Assembly (NCBI GenBank): GCA_020444075.1
Contig: JAHLLR010000005.1
Coordinates: forward strand, 55,360 to 119,359
Origin: Deltaproteobacteria bacterium
GTDB lineage: Bacteria; Desulfobacterota; Desulfobacteria; Desulfobacterales; Desulfosarcinaceae
DNA length: 64,000 nt
Reading direction: 5' to 3'
The position numbers were made by a program, and so were the translations under genes. The notes below the pieces were generated by a model, which saw only the letters and a list, made by a program, of their open reading frames with translations, made no database searches and had not been told where the DNA came from. This document shows positions 1 through 9,503 of this stretch, piece by piece (the first letter of the stretch is position 1; the number at the start of each line of letters is the position of its first letter).

Positions 1-57
1 AGAAAACCCCTGCCCCGTCAGCTCAGCTATGCCCATGCGATTTCCGACCCCCTTCAG

Positions 58-429
58 TTAATTCCGAACGGTCGATCGCATCCCTTCCAGCAGATCAAAA
101 CCGCGATCCACGGCACTGGCTTCATCGGGGGTGGCCGCTATTCCTCGGGCTTTTTCCAGCGTCTCAAAGCCACCATCGAGGTTCCCCCGATGCCCCTGAA
201 CCAGGGCAAGGCCCACATAGGCCGGGGCGTAGCCATCATCCAGGCTTTTGGCCCGAATAAATTCGGCATTGGCTGCATCGATTTTGCCGCGGGTTAACAG
301 GAGGTTCCCATTTTTCACGTGCTGTGCCGGTGTATCCAACCCCGGCCGCAGGAAAATCGTGTCCGGCCCGCAGGCCACGAGAAGAACCCAAAAAAGAACC
401 AACCAGGCAAGATTGTTGCGTCGGGCCAT
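58..429 (-). CDS. small TPR-like lipoprotein
   Basis: A 123-residue protein that probably sits as a lipoprotein in the cell envelope. The N-terminus has basic residues, a hydrophobic stretch and a lipobox ending LLVAC at about residue 20, followed by Gly. Residues about 40-110 read as two tetratricopeptide-like helical pairs (AQHVKNGNLLLTRGKIDAA, then AYVGLALVQGHRGNLDGGF), a fold used for protein-protein contact. The start is supported by an AGGAG ribosome site a few bases upstream. It is transcribed away from the downstream gene at 482 on the same strand, so the two may be cotranscribed. No specific function can be assigned. Confidence 0.75.
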   Translation of the reverse strand: MARRNNLAWLVLFWVLLVACGPDTIFLRPGLDTPAQHVKNGNLLLTRGKIDAANAEFIRAKSLDDGYAPAYVGLALVQGHRGNLDGGFETLEKARGIAATPDEASAVDRGFDLLEGMRSTVRN

Positions 430-481
430 GATATCTCCTCATTTGCCAATCAGCGGCATTTCATGGATAGGTTTTCTCTGA

Positions 482-1378
482 TCACGGAGCGGCCTCCGGA
501 TCGATCACGATGCTCACCCGGCAGGCTTTCAGGAAATTCAGGTGAACCACCGAACTTCGCAAACGTGCCCCATCGGCGCTGGAGACGACAAGGTCCGTCG
601 CTCCCGTGGACCGGGTTCTGATGGCCTTGACAACCAGGGGATGGTCGCCCACCCGTTTATCGCGGCGGGCCGCAGCCAAGGTCGTGGCAAAGCCGCTCAT
701 GCCGCGAGATACGGCAAATTCGCGGCTTACAAAGGCCGGTCCATACACCACATCTCCCGATTCATCGACGACCACCGGCACCAGGGACGGTCTGGCACCA
801 ATGCCGGTGGCATCCAGGATCAGCCCCGTGTGAGGACTGCCGTCGCTACCGGTTGCCGGCATAGAGGGCTTATCCGCATCCGGTTCCGTGGCAGTCATGG
901 TGACCACCGAGTCCACCTGGCGAATTTCTTCGGGCAGCACGAACTGGCTGAAACCGCCGGTCAGATTCATGGTCAACTCAATTTCCACGGTGCCGTCGGA
1001 GAGATACTCCTGGTGGGAAAGGGAAGCATTTCGGGCAAGTGTTCTCAAGCCATCACGAAAGTCGGTGCTTTGGGCCATTCGGTCCGCCACCCGTGAAACG
1101 GCATTGATCGGAATGGCGCTTGCGGTTCCCATCAGGTTGGCTTGAGCCATCCGCCGGGCGGAATCGATGATGTCCGATGGTGAATCGGGCGATTCGCCAT
1201 CATCAAGGGTAGCGGGGGCAGCGACACCACGCGCCCGGACGGTTCCGGCGCTCCAGTCGATGCACCCCGTATCCAGCACCTGAATCAAGGTGTCGTCGGC
1301 CACACTGGGCCCGGCCAGGGGTAACACGAGCAGCAAGGAGAGCGACAGAAGATGAAGAAAAGTAAATTTTGCTTTCAA
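482..1378 (-). CDS. exported protein of unknown function (LPP20/FlgT-like helix region)
   Basis: A 298-residue protein with a clear signal peptide (basic start, Leu-rich core, cleavage near PSVADD at about residue 27). Residues about 65-130 contain DIIDSARRMAQANLMGTA, a pattern resembling the alpha-helical segment of LPP20 or FlgT-type envelope proteins. The C-terminal half is beta-rich. A Cys lies near the start of the mature protein and another near the C-terminus. The only upstream codon that keeps the whole signal peptide is TTG, so the start is uncertain. It is divergent from the mlaE-like operon. Family membership is a guess; the export signal is the firm observation. Confidence 0.6.
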   Translation of the reverse strand: MKAKFTFLHLLSLSLLLVLPLAGPSVADDTLIQVLDTGCIDWSAGTVRARGVAAPATLDDGESPDSPSDIIDSARRMAQANLMGTASAIPINAVSRVADRMAQSTDFRDGLRTLARNASLSHQEYLSDGTVEIELTMNLTGGFSQFVLPEEIRQVDSVVTMTATEPDADKPSMPATGSDGSPHTGLILDATGIGARPSLVPVVVDESGDVVYGPAFVSREFAVSRGMSGFATTLAAARRDKRVGDHPLVVKAIRTRSTGATDLVVSSADGARLRSSVVHLNFLKACRVSIVIDPEAAP

Positions 1379-1499
1379 TTCTTGATAGTTAACCCTATGC
1401 TATTGACCCACACGGACTATATATTGTAAGAATTCGGATAAGTCAACTAATGACACCTCTGCCGGGATTTCCATCCGGGGAAAGAGGAGTTGAGGCCAA

Positions 1500-2276
1500 A
1501 TGGAAAATTTTGTCGGCGCCTTGGGCAGAAAAACCATCCGCTCCGTCAACCGCCTGATGGACCTGTTCGCGCTGACCTACCGGCTGACGGCCATCGTTGT
1601 GCCGTTGCCCCGCACCGGTCGAGCCCTGATCAAGCGGGTGATCGTGGAACAAGTCCACTTTACGGCCGTTCAGGCCCTTCCCGTGATTATTCCCGTAGCC
1701 CTGATCACCGGCAGCATGCTGATCGTTCAGTTTTCCCAGTTGTCCGGTCAAGTGGACTTGGGAAAATTGGTGGTGTTGCTGGTGTTGCGGGAGATTGGCC
1801 CACTGGCTACCGCCATCATCGTGATCCTGCGTTCCGCTACTGCAGTCACCATCGAAATGTCCTACATGCGTGTCCTCCATGAGATCGACGCATTGGAGAT
1901 GGCCGGTATCGATCCCCTTCACACCGTCTGCCTGCCCCGCCTGGTGGGGATTACTTCCGCCATCGTCAGCCTGATCCTGGTGTTCGATCTCATGGCGATC
2001 ATCGGCGGCTATGCCATCGTCAAGGGCACCACCATGCTGCCTGTGGAAGGATTTTTCCAGCAGATCGCCAAAGGGGTTGTGGGGGCCGACATTGCCGTTG
2101 GAATATTAAAGGGTATTTTTTTCGGGATTACCATCACGGTGACCTGCCTTTACCACGGACTGGCCCGGAAAAGCCAGATCACCCAGGTGCCGGTGGCTAC
2201 CTCCCGAGCGGCCGTGGACTGTTTTTTCTACTGTCTGGTAATCAATATTTTTATTTCGTTTCTTTTTTATGTGTAA
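1500..2276 (+). CDS. mlaE: MlaE-family phospholipid ABC transporter permease
   Basis: This 258-residue inner-membrane protein has the MlaE/YrbE fold: an N-terminal amphipathic stretch and five or so hydrophobic segments (about 55-75, 85-110, 145-170, 185-215, 230-255). The family-typical motif LREIGPLATAIIVILRSATAV appears around residues 97-117 (quoted here only for recognition in parts: LREIGPL, then ILRSATAV). MlaE permeases form the membrane part of MCE transporters that move phospholipids between the membranes. A GAGGAG-like ribosome site precedes the ATG. The stop codon abuts the ATG of the ATPase-like gene, and an MCE-domain gene follows, so the three form one operon. No mlaC or mlaB is nearby. 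Confidence 0.88.
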   Translation: MENFVGALGRKTIRSVNRLMDLFALTYRLTAIVVPLPRTGRALIKRVIVEQVHFTAVQALPVIIPVALITGSMLIVQFSQLSGQVDLGKLVVLLVLREIGPLATAIIVILRSATAVTIEMSYMRVLHEIDALEMAGIDPLHTVCLPRLVGITSAIVSLILVFDLMAIIGGYAIVKGTTMLPVEGFFQQIAKGVVGADIAVGILKGIFFGITITVTCLYHGLARKSQITQVPVATSRAAVDCFFYCLVINIFISFLFYV

Positions 2277-2960
2277 ATGGAATCGACAGCGATACCGATC
2301 ATTGACATCACCGACCTGGCGCTGGGTCCGCCCGGTATGCCCGGGCGTGGCGGCTCACTCCGGTTGACCGTTGTCCGCGGTGACGTGATCGCCATCATTG
2401 CCGATCCGCCTGTAGACGGCAGGTACCTGCTGCGCATCCTGGCTACCCTGGAGCAGCCGGAACGGGGGGAATACCGTTTCAATGGGAAAATTATTGACCT
2501 GATGGATTATCGACGGTGTCTTGCGGTCAAGCGCCAGATTGGTTACGTGGCTCCGGACGCAGGCATGATCAGCAACCGGACCCTTCGGGAAAACCTCCTT
2601 TTAACCAGGTTTTACTCCGAAAACGATTTGACCATCGATATTGATGAAACGGTGGATTCCCTATGCAGGGAGGCGGGCTTGCTTCAGATGCTCAACCGGC
2701 GGCCGTCGGTATTGAGCGACAGTGAATTGCTCAAGGCCATCACCATCCGGGAAATGGGCAAGGCGCCGGCGGTGATGCTGATTGACCGACCGGAAAATTT
2801 CATCAAAATTGATGAAAATGACAGGATTTTTAGCCATCTTAAAAATATGGTAGAATTCGGAACAGCGGTGGTTTTTGTTTCCCACAACCGCAAAATGACC
2901 GGTCTTGCGAACCGGCAGCTGATACTGACTGACGGAGAGATCCGGACAAGATCTGTCTAA
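2277..2960 (+). CDS. degenerate ABC ATPase-like subunit of the Mla-type transporter
   Basis: A 227-residue protein in the position normally taken by the MlaF ATPase, directly after mlaE and before mlaD. Its overall plan is that of an ABC ATPase: a Q-loop-like IGYVAPDAG, a helical segment, and an H-loop VFVSHN near residue 200 are kept. The nucleotide-binding motifs are not. The Walker A place reads ADPPVDGRYLL with no GK[ST]; the signature place reads LSDSELLKA, not LSGGQ; the Walker B place reads VMLIDRPEN with no catalytic Glu after Asp. It probably cannot hydrolyse ATP by itself. It may be a structural or regulatory partner for an ATPase encoded elsewhere. The reading frame is intact and packed into the operon, so it does not look like a decaying gene. 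Confidence 0.75.
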   Translation: MESTAIPIIDITDLALGPPGMPGRGGSLRLTVVRGDVIAIIADPPVDGRYLLRILATLEQPERGEYRFNGKIIDLMDYRRCLAVKRQIGYVAPDAGMISNRTLRENLLLTRFYSENDLTIDIDETVDSLCREAGLLQMLNRRPSVLSDSELLKAITIREMGKAPAVMLIDRPENFIKIDENDRIFSHLKNMVEFGTAVVFVSHNRKMTGLANRQLILTDGEIRTRSV

Positions 2961-2999
2961 CGATCCGGTAATAGCCAACAGCTGACAGGTGACGATCTG

Positions 3000-4040
3000 A
3001 TGGAAACCAGTTATTCAAAGGCAGAAAAGAGCGTCGGCCTCTTTGTCGTCGGCATCACGGTATTATTGCTGACCACCGTGGTGATTCTTGGTCGGGGAAA
3101 GGACTGGTTTGCCGAAGAGGTGACTTTTTACACCAGCTTCAAGGAGAGCTATAACCTCCAGGTCAATGCGGCAGTGAAGCTTTTCAAAGCCGATATCGGC
3201 AAGGTGAAACGGATTTCGCTGGGAGAGGACAATGTCAATGTCCAGTTGGCCATTTTATCCAAGTACGCTTCGCGCATCCGGCAGGACTCGGTGGCCGTGG
3301 TGGACAGCCCCACGCTCATCGGCTCGGAATACATCTCCATCGTTCCCGGTGCCCCCGACGCCCCGAAAATTCCCGTTGGCGGTATGATTCCGTCCATTGA
3401 AAAGAAATCCATTTCGGATATTCTCAAGGAGTTCGAAGTGGAAAAGACGGCGATGCTGGCAGTGCGGACGATCCAGGAACTGGCCGACCTGATGGTCCTC
3501 ATGAAAGACCCGCAGGGGCCTTTGCTGACCACTTTGGCCAACATCGAAAAAACCTCCACGCATCTGGAACAGATCACCGGCGGTATCAGGCAGGGACAGG
3601 GCTCGCTGGGGGCTGTCGTGGCTTCCCGGGAACTGGTTGACGGGGTTCTGTTAAACCTGGAAAAGGTGAACGGCCTGCTGGATGATATGCGGGCCACCTC
3701 TACCCGGGGGCCGGTCATCATGGACCAGGTCAGCGACAATCTGGCCACGATTAAGACGGCCGGGGCCGGGGTGGTGGAAAATGTTCAGGCCCTGAAAGGC
3801 ATCCTTGAAGAAACCCGGAAATCATTACAAACCATCCAGCTCATTTTGAAAAACCTGAAACAGGGCAGCCAGGACGTCCCCCGGGTAACGGCAACCGCCC
3901 GGGAAGGCATCCGCGAAATCCGCGAAGGGGTGGAGAACATCGACCGGGTGGTGCAGAGCCTGCAGCGCAATATCATCATTCGCTCCAATCTGCCCGACAA
4001 ACCCCTGTCGATAGACACCGACGCCGGAATCCGGCCTTGA
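3000..4040 (+). CDS. mlaD: MlaD-family MCE-domain periplasmic protein
   Basis: A 346-residue protein with one N-terminal membrane segment (about residues 13-30) and an MCE domain at about 38-115 (YTSFKESYNLQVNAAVKLFKADIG in parts, then SPTLIGSEYISI). MCE proteins form the periplasmic lipid-binding ring of Mla-type transporters. Residues about 150-330 are a long helical, coiled-coil-prone tail (repeated hydrophobic heptads such as VVENVQALKGILEETRKSL), much longer than E. coli MlaD and typical of the tail-bearing MCE proteins. An AGGTGACG ribosome site precedes the ATG. It closes the mlaE/ATPase-like/mlaD operon and converges on the gene ending at 4060. Confidence 0.85.
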   Translation: METSYSKAEKSVGLFVVGITVLLLTTVVILGRGKDWFAEEVTFYTSFKESYNLQVNAAVKLFKADIGKVKRISLGEDNVNVQLAILSKYASRIRQDSVAVVDSPTLIGSEYISIVPGAPDAPKIPVGGMIPSIEKKSISDILKEFEVEKTAMLAVRTIQELADLMVLMKDPQGPLLTTLANIEKTSTHLEQITGGIRQGQGSLGAVVASRELVDGVLLNLEKVNGLLDDMRATSTRGPVIMDQVSDNLATIKTAGAGVVENVQALKGILEETRKSLQTIQLILKNLKQGSQDVPRVTATAREGIREIREGVENIDRVVQSLQRNIIIRSNLPDKPLSIDTDAGIRP

Positions 4041-4059
4041 GTCGCCGTTCCGAAATCTC

Positions 4060-4962
4060 CTATAAATGGTCTAAGAGACCGTTGATCTTCTGGTTTGCGG
4101 TCATCCCGGCTTGCCACGCGGTGGGGATGGCCGCCATGCCATGGGCGGCGCCCAGAACCATGCCCGCCATCATTCCCCGTGCCGACGAATCCCCGCCGGC
4201 CATCACATTTTCCACCATGGCCGTCTTGAAATCGTCGGCATAGCGGGAAATGAGGTGAACCGCTCCGGGCAGACCGGCCTCCACGCTGCACATTTGACCA
4301 AATTCGGCGATGGTTTCCCGGGTATCCCGGTTGCGGCTCTCCAGACCCATGGTAACCAACGACGCGATGGGGCTGTCGGAAAAGTGTGTTTTCAAGGCAG
4401 CTTCCATGGCTTCCCGGGGGGGGTGCCCACCGAGCACGGCCAAAACGGATCGCGCAAAAAATTCAGCGCTTAAAATTACCCGGTCATTGTTGTGGGTGAC
4501 GGCGGTCTGTTCCCGGGCAGCGCGGACCAATTGTTCCCGGTTGTCATGATAGACGGGGACCAGCGCCGCTAACCGTGAGGCTCCGGCCAGGTCGTCTGAA
4601 TGGGAAGCGCTATCAGTCAGGCCTTTACCGGCATCCATATTTTCCAAGGTGGCTTTGGTGGCCTTGTCGAAATAGCCGTCGTAATCGGCAAAAAAAGCGC
4701 GCCACCTTTCAGCAAACCGGTGGGCATCAAATCCGCCGCCGCTGATCACCGATTCCAGCAGCACCAGCATCTGGTCTCCATAATGGGTGAAATCGCCGGC
4801 TTTCTTGCCCTTGTGGTAGGAGGTCAGCGGATCGTGATATTGCTCCACCCGACCGAATTTTTTTTCGATCACACCGGTGTTGTACACCCAATGTACGCCC
4901 AGGGACAGTGCATCGGCCACAAACGCCCCAAGGACCGCCGCTTTTATTCGATTTTCAATCAT
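4060..4962 (-). CDS. ADP-ribosylglycohydrolase-family protein
   Basis: About 300 residues with the all-helical DraG/ADP-ribosylglycohydrolase plan. The N-terminus carries AAVLGAFVADALSLG, matching the family opening motif. The C-terminal motif reads AGGDSSARGMMAGMVLGAAHG in pieces, equivalent to the metal-binding GGDxDT motif but with Ser replacing the second Asp. The usual TDDT motif also seems replaced by THYGDQ. It belongs to a divergent branch; whether it removes ADP-ribose is uncertain. The start chosen (MIENRIK) follows a strong GGAGGAGG ribosome site; a longer frame upstream adds 25 unlikely residues. Confidence 0.78.
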   Translation of the reverse strand: MIENRIKAAVLGAFVADALSLGVHWVYNTGVIEKKFGRVEQYHDPLTSYHKGKKAGDFTHYGDQMLVLLESVISGGGFDAHRFAERWRAFFADYDGYFDKATKATLENMDAGKGLTDSASHSDDLAGASRLAALVPVYHDNREQLVRAAREQTAVTHNNDRVILSAEFFARSVLAVLGGHPPREAMEAALKTHFSDSPIASLVTMGLESRNRDTRETIAEFGQMCSVEAGLPGAVHLISRYADDFKTAMVENVMAGGDSSARGMMAGMVLGAAHGMAAIPTAWQAGMTANQKINGLLDHL

Positions 4963-5193
4963 TCGTTCCTCCTCCTGTCGATATTTATCTTCGTTTCTTA
5001 TACACCATACCATAAACCACGCATCCCTGGTTTTCAAATCGCAAGTTCAGGAATTCAGCCGGCGGCGGTCAGGGCCAAGGCACCCCGGGAAAGGGAAATC
5101 GACTAAAGTTTTGCGGCTGCCGCACGATATATAAGGGGCGGGCCGATTGACTGCAAACCATCGATATATCGGTAAAACCGAATTAGGATAGCG

Positions 5194-6423
5194 ATGCCTT
5201 ATATTTCCATTGATCAGCTTAAACCGGGAATGGTCCTGGCGACCGACGTGACGGATACCAACGGCCGCCTGCTGCTTTCCGAGGGGCAATCCATCGCTCA
5301 TAAGCACGTCGGTATCTTTAAAATGTGGGGTGTCCCGGAAGTGCAGGTGCAAGACGCCGGGAAGGGAGGGGCCGGGGAAAACCATGCCATAGATCCGGAG
5401 GTCACACGGCAGGTGGCGGAGATGCTCAAACCCGCTTTTTCAGACAACGACCTCACTCACCCGGCCGTCGCCGAAATTTTCCGCCAGGCGGTGATATACC
5501 GCAGCAGGCATGCCGCCAGCCTTCACCGCCAGGGGCGAATGGAACCGGTCAAAAGACCGTCTTCACCCATAACCGGCTTGGACCTGCGCAAGAAAATACG
5601 AAGCCGTGACATCAAGCTGCCGGAAAGTCCTTCCCTGATATTCAAACTTAACGACACGATCGCCGATCCATTCTCATCGGCCGATGACATTGCCCAGGTG
5701 ATCAGTAAAAGCCCCGGCCTGTCCGCTCTGCTCCTGAGGATCGTCAACAGTGCTTTCTATGGCTTTCCCTCCCGGATCGACAGCGTCACCCGGGCTGTAA
5801 CCATCATCGGATCCAAGGAGATCTCGGCCCTGGCCGTGGGCATTACCACCATGGAAATCTTCAGGGATATACCCAAAGCGGTGTTCGACATGCAGGCGTT
5901 CACCCACCACAGCCTGGCCTGCGGGGTGCTGGCCCGAATCCTGGCGGCGGGGGGAAATATTCGAAATACCGAGCAGCTTTTCGTTTCCGGGCTGCTCCAC
6001 GACATCGGCAGAATGGTGATTTTCAAATATTTCCCCCAGCAGGCCGGATTGATGCTGACCGGTGCGAATGATGACAAGGTCTCTCTTTATGACATGGAAA
6101 AGATCGTCATGGGGTTTCGGCACACCGACATTGCCGCCGATCTTTTCGAAAAATGGAAGTTCCCCGTGGCCTTGAGCCAGAACGTGGTTTATCATCACCG
6201 GCCGATGGCGGCACAGGATCCGGCAAAAGCCGCGATCATCCATCTCTCGGACATGATAGCCCATAGCCTGGGTGAAGGAAAAAGCGGCGAATGGCGGGTG
6301 CCGGGCCTGGATGTGGCGGCCTGGGACAAGCTTAGGCTCTCCTCCCAGACCCTCTCCACGGTGATCCCCCAGGCGATTCACCACCTGGGCTTTCTCATGA
6401 CGGTTTTCCAGAGCGGTGCATAA
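5194..6423 (+). CDS. HDOD-domain signalling protein
   Basis: This 409-residue protein has an N-terminal beta-rich segment (about 1-55, IDQLKPGMVLATDV, as seen before HD-GYP and HDOD modules) and a C-terminal HDOD domain (about 130-345). The HDOD domain is recognised by LPESPSLIFKLNDTI, SALLLRIVNSAFYG and the histidine pair in LFVSGLLHDIGRMV. HDOD proteins usually act as non-enzymatic output or scaffolding modules in signalling. The stop codon lies immediately before the start of the hybrid kinase at 6425, so the three genes to 9480 probably form one signalling operon. Input and target cannot be read from sequence. Confidence 0.85.
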   Translation: MPYISIDQLKPGMVLATDVTDTNGRLLLSEGQSIAHKHVGIFKMWGVPEVQVQDAGKGGAGENHAIDPEVTRQVAEMLKPAFSDNDLTHPAVAEIFRQAVIYRSRHAASLHRQGRMEPVKRPSSPITGLDLRKKIRSRDIKLPESPSLIFKLNDTIADPFSSADDIAQVISKSPGLSALLLRIVNSAFYGFPSRIDSVTRAVTIIGSKEISALAVGITTMEIFRDIPKAVFDMQAFTHHSLACGVLARILAAGGNIRNTEQLFVSGLLHDIGRMVIFKYFPQQAGLMLTGANDDKVSLYDMEKIVMGFRHTDIAADLFEKWKFPVALSQNVVYHHRPMAAQDPAKAAIIHLSDMIAHSLGEGKSGEWRVPGLDVAAWDKLRLSSQTLSTVIPQAIHHLGFLMTVFQSGA

Positions 6424-6424
6424 A

Positions 6425-9079
6425 ATGGCATTGGAAAGCAACATCGACCTCTTGAACGCCCGGATTGTCCATCTTGAGGACAGCCGGCGCTATATCCAAA
6501 ATTCTCTGGAGATGGTTCTTTCTCTTGAAGATTTCTACACGGAGATCGGCGGAGACCAATACAGCCTCGATACCTTGTTGCCGGAAGCCAAGCGGCGCAT
6601 CGATGCGATCTTCCCTTTCGAGGTGCTGGCCTTTTATATGGTCGACGAATCCGATTTTTCGTTTCAGCCGGCCTTTCGGCATCCGGACCATCTGGCCGGC
6701 ATGATCCAGCAGGAAGTGGCCTTCATGATCGATAAGGGCTATTTTGCCTGGGCCATCCGCGAGCGCCGAGGCGTGGTCATCTCTTCGAAAGACCACGACC
6801 GTCAGTATCTGCTCCATGTGATTGCCAATCACAATCAGGTCAAGGGTATGTTCGGCGGCCTTTTGCCAAGCGGCCACACCTCCCTGCCGGATACCGCCAT
6901 GACCCTGTTGTCCATCATCATGCTGCATGTGGCCAATGCAACAGAGAGCATGGCCTATACCAGCCTGCTGAAAAATCAGAGCCTGCTGCTGGAGAGGCAG
7001 GTGGCTGAGCGGACCAAAGCCCTGACCCGGTCCCAGCGAGAGTTGGAGCAGGCCATGACGCGGGCCAACATCCTGGCCGAGGAGGCCCAGGCCGCCAGCC
7101 TGGCCAAGGGCGATTTTCTGGCCAAAATGAGCCACGAGTTGAGAACCCCGCTCAACGGCATCCTCGGCATGACCGAGGTGGCCCTGTCTACCCGTTTGGA
7201 CGAAAATCAGCGCCGGATCATCGAAATCATCGGCCGCGAATCCTTTTCACTGCTTCGGCAAATCAACGATGTGCTGGATTTTTCCAAAATCGAATCCGGC
7301 AAGCTGGAGCTGGAACAGATCGACTTTGATCTTCGCACACTGATGGAAGAGATCGGGGAAAGTTTTGTTTTTCAGACCTCCGAAAAAGGGGTCGAGCTCA
7401 ACATCTTTATCGATCCATGGGTTCCCACCGAACTGGTGGGAGATCCGGTGCGGCTGCGCCAGATCCTGCTCAACCTCGCGGGAAATGCAGTTAAATTCAC
7501 CCACGAGGGCGAAATCCTCATTGAGGCCAGGCTGGATCAGCCGGCTGGGGAACGGGTGTCCATCCGCTTTTCCATCATCGACACCGGGATCGGCATCGAC
7601 CCGGAAAAGGTGGACCGGGTTTTCTCCAGCTTCACCCAGGCCGACGACTCCACCACACGACAATACGGCGGTACCGGGCTGGGTACCACCATCAGCAAGC
7701 AGCTGGTCGAGCTGATGGGGGGGGATATCGGGGTCGACAGCCGGCCCGGCAAAGGCAGTACCTTCTGGTTTACGGCGGGCTTCGGTATGCGGTCGGCCCG
7801 ACTGCCGTCGCCGGCCGAGGATAGTCCCCGGGAAATCAAGGGAATGGTTCTGGTTGTGGACAACAGCGCCACCACATGCCGGATTTTGTCTGCCTACCTG
7901 AGTCAACTGGGCAGGTCCGCGGTGACGGCCACCGATGGTGAAACGGCGCTCGCCCTGCTGGGCGAACGGGCCGATCAGACACCGGCAATCGATGTCATTA
8001 TCACCGATGCCCGCATGCCGGGTATGAATGGCGTTGCACTCAAAGACCATATCCGGCGAATGCCTCCTTATGCAAAGACCCCCATCATCGTTACCACGAG
8101 CCTGAAAGAGATGGTTGGGGGCAGGGATTATGTCGCTCTCGGCTTTGACGGTTCTTTTTCCAAACCGGTCAAGATCGGCGAGCTGCAGGCAGTTCTTGAC
8201 CGGGTGATGAGCTGCGCCACTGCAGACCAAGGGAACCCAGCGGCGCCGTCGACGCAGGCTGTTGTCGATCGAAAAGGCCGCCGCGCACCAGCACGAAGCG
8301 GCCACATCCTGGTCGCTGACGACTATCTGACCAATCAGCAGGTTGCTTTCATGCACCTGACGGCGGCGGGCTATTCCGTGGATGTGGCGGATAACGGACA
8401 GCAGGCCATGGAAGCCTTCGACCGCACCCGATACGATCTGATTCTTATGGACATTCAGATGCCTATCCTTAACGGTTTTGACGCCACCGGGAAGATCCGG
8501 GCGCTCGAGGCCGCCCAGGGTCGCAAACGGCGAACCCCTATCATTGCCCTGACCGCCAATGCCATGAAAGGGGATGAGAAAAAATGTCTGGACGCCGGCA
8601 TGGATGGCTACCTGATCAAACCGGTTCACCGCCACCAACTGATCAAGACGGCTGACCATTGGATCAGCCTGCGGAAAGATTCATCCAGAAGTCAGCCCAT
8701 GGGCAATCCGGTCCCACCGACGGCCACCGGTGAAGATGATGATGTCCGCATCATGGATGTCGCCACTGCCGTGGAAGAGTTCGGCGACGCGGAAACGGTG
8801 AAAACCGTGGCCGATCGGCTGATCGAACTGGTAACGGGCCAACTCGAGGTCATTCGAAAATTCATTTCAGCTGAAAACCGGGAGGGAATTCGCAAGGAGG
8901 CCCACGCCATCAAAGGCGGAGCCGCCACGATGGAGGCTGCAGCCCTTTCCGCGGCAGCCGCCCGTCTGGAAGCGCGTGCGCTTGACGCCGCGATCGTGGA
9001 TATCCGCGCCGACTTCGATGAATTAAAAAAACAATATTACCATTTCAGGGAGTTTGTGGCCCAATGGAAAGGAGTTTGA
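6425..9079 (+). CDS. GAF-like hybrid sensor histidine kinase with two receivers and HPt
   Basis: An 884-residue cytoplasmic kinase without membrane segments. Order: GAF-like input (about 10-180), coiled coil (about 185-225), HisKA with H237 in [11 protein letters not shown], HATPase (about 340-465, NLAGNAVKF and GGTGLG), receiver 1 with D528 ([11 protein letters not shown]), receiver 2 with D676 ([11 protein letters not shown]), and a C-terminal HPt domain with H827 ([10 protein letters not shown]). This is a complete intramolecular phosphorelay of BarA/EvgS layout. A GTG three codons upstream is an alternative start. The gene is coupled to the HDOD gene before it and overlaps or abuts the lone receiver after it, its likely phosphate acceptor. 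Confidence 0.9.
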   Translation: MALESNIDLLNARIVHLEDSRRYIQNSLEMVLSLEDFYTEIGGDQYSLDTLLPEAKRRIDAIFPFEVLAFYMVDESDFSFQPAFRHPDHLAGMIQQEVAFMIDKGYFAWAIRERRGVVISSKDHDRQYLLHVIANHNQVKGMFGGLLPSGHTSLPDTAMTLLSIIMLHVANATESMAYTSLLKNQSLLLERQVAERTKALTRSQRELEQAMTRANILAEEAQAASLAKGDFLAKMSHELRTPLNGILGMTEVALSTRLDENQRRIIEIIGRESFSLLRQINDVLDFSKIESGKLELEQIDFDLRTLMEEIGESFVFQTSEKGVELNIFIDPWVPTELVGDPVRLRQILLNLAGNAVKFTHEGEILIEARLDQPAGERVSIRFSIIDTGIGIDPEKVDRVFSSFTQADDSTTRQYGGTGLGTTISKQLVELMGGDIGVDSRPGKGSTFWFTAGFGMRSARLPSPAEDSPREIKGMVLVVDNSATTCRILSAYLSQLGRSAVTATDGETALALLGERADQTPAIDVIITDARMPGMNGVALKDHIRRMPPYAKTPIIVTTSLKEMVGGRDYVALGFDGSFSKPVKIGELQAVLDRVMSCATADQGNPAAPSTQAVVDRKGRRAPARSGHILVADDYLTNQQVAFMHLTAAGYSVDVADNGQQAMEAFDRTRYDLILMDIQMPILNGFDATGKIRALEAAQGRKRRTPIIALTANAMKGDEKKCLDAGMDGYLIKPVHRHQLIKTADHWISLRKDSSRSQPMGNPVPPTATGEDDDVRIMDVATAVEEFGDAETVKTVADRLIELVTGQLEVIRKFISAENREGIRKEAHAIKGGAATMEAAALSAAAARLEARALDAAIVDIRADFDELKKQYYHFREFVAQWKGV

Positions 9080-9081
9080 CC

Positions 9082-9480
9082 ATGCGAATTTTATTGATCG
9101 ATGACGAACCCGTGGCCTTGACCAAGCTGGAGCTGATGCTGAAGAAAAATGTGGGGGATTGCGATACGGCGGCCAGTGGAATTGCAGCGACCGAACAGTT
9201 CGTCACCGCCATCAGTGAAAACCGCCCCTATGATCTGGTCACCATCGACATCGATCTGCCGGATGTCACCGGCCTGGACCTGCTCAAGCGATTCAGTGCC
9301 CTGGAAGCAAAAAACCGGATCACCCCGTCAAAAAAGATCATGGTGACCGCTCACAGCAAGGTAGATTATGTCGTTAAGGCTCGCAGCCACTGTGATGCCT
9401 ACCTGGTCAAACCGATTCGAAAGGCCGCCCTGCTGGAGAAAATAAGCAGTCTGTTTTCCGCGGGGAACACGAACGCCTAA
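9082..9480 (+). CDS. single-domain response regulator
   Basis: A 132-residue stand-alone receiver (CheY-like). The acidic pair is in LLIDDEP, the phospho-acceptor is probably D56 in TIDIDLPD, and the conserved Lys is in YLVKPIRK. There is no output domain. The ATG used is preceded by AAAGGAG with seven-base spacing and follows the kinase stop by two bases. An upstream in-frame ATG inside the kinase gene is less likely. It probably receives phosphate from the HPt of the neighbouring hybrid kinase and acts through protein contact, possibly with the HDOD protein. Confidence 0.88.
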   Translation: MRILLIDDEPVALTKLELMLKKNVGDCDTAASGIAATEQFVTAISENRPYDLVTIDIDLPDVTGLDLLKRFSALEAKNRITPSKKIMVTAHSKVDYVVKARSHCDAYLVKPIRKAALLEKISSLFSAGNTNA

Positions 9481-9503
9481 GCGAGCCGGTAGTCTGCCCC
9501 AGG

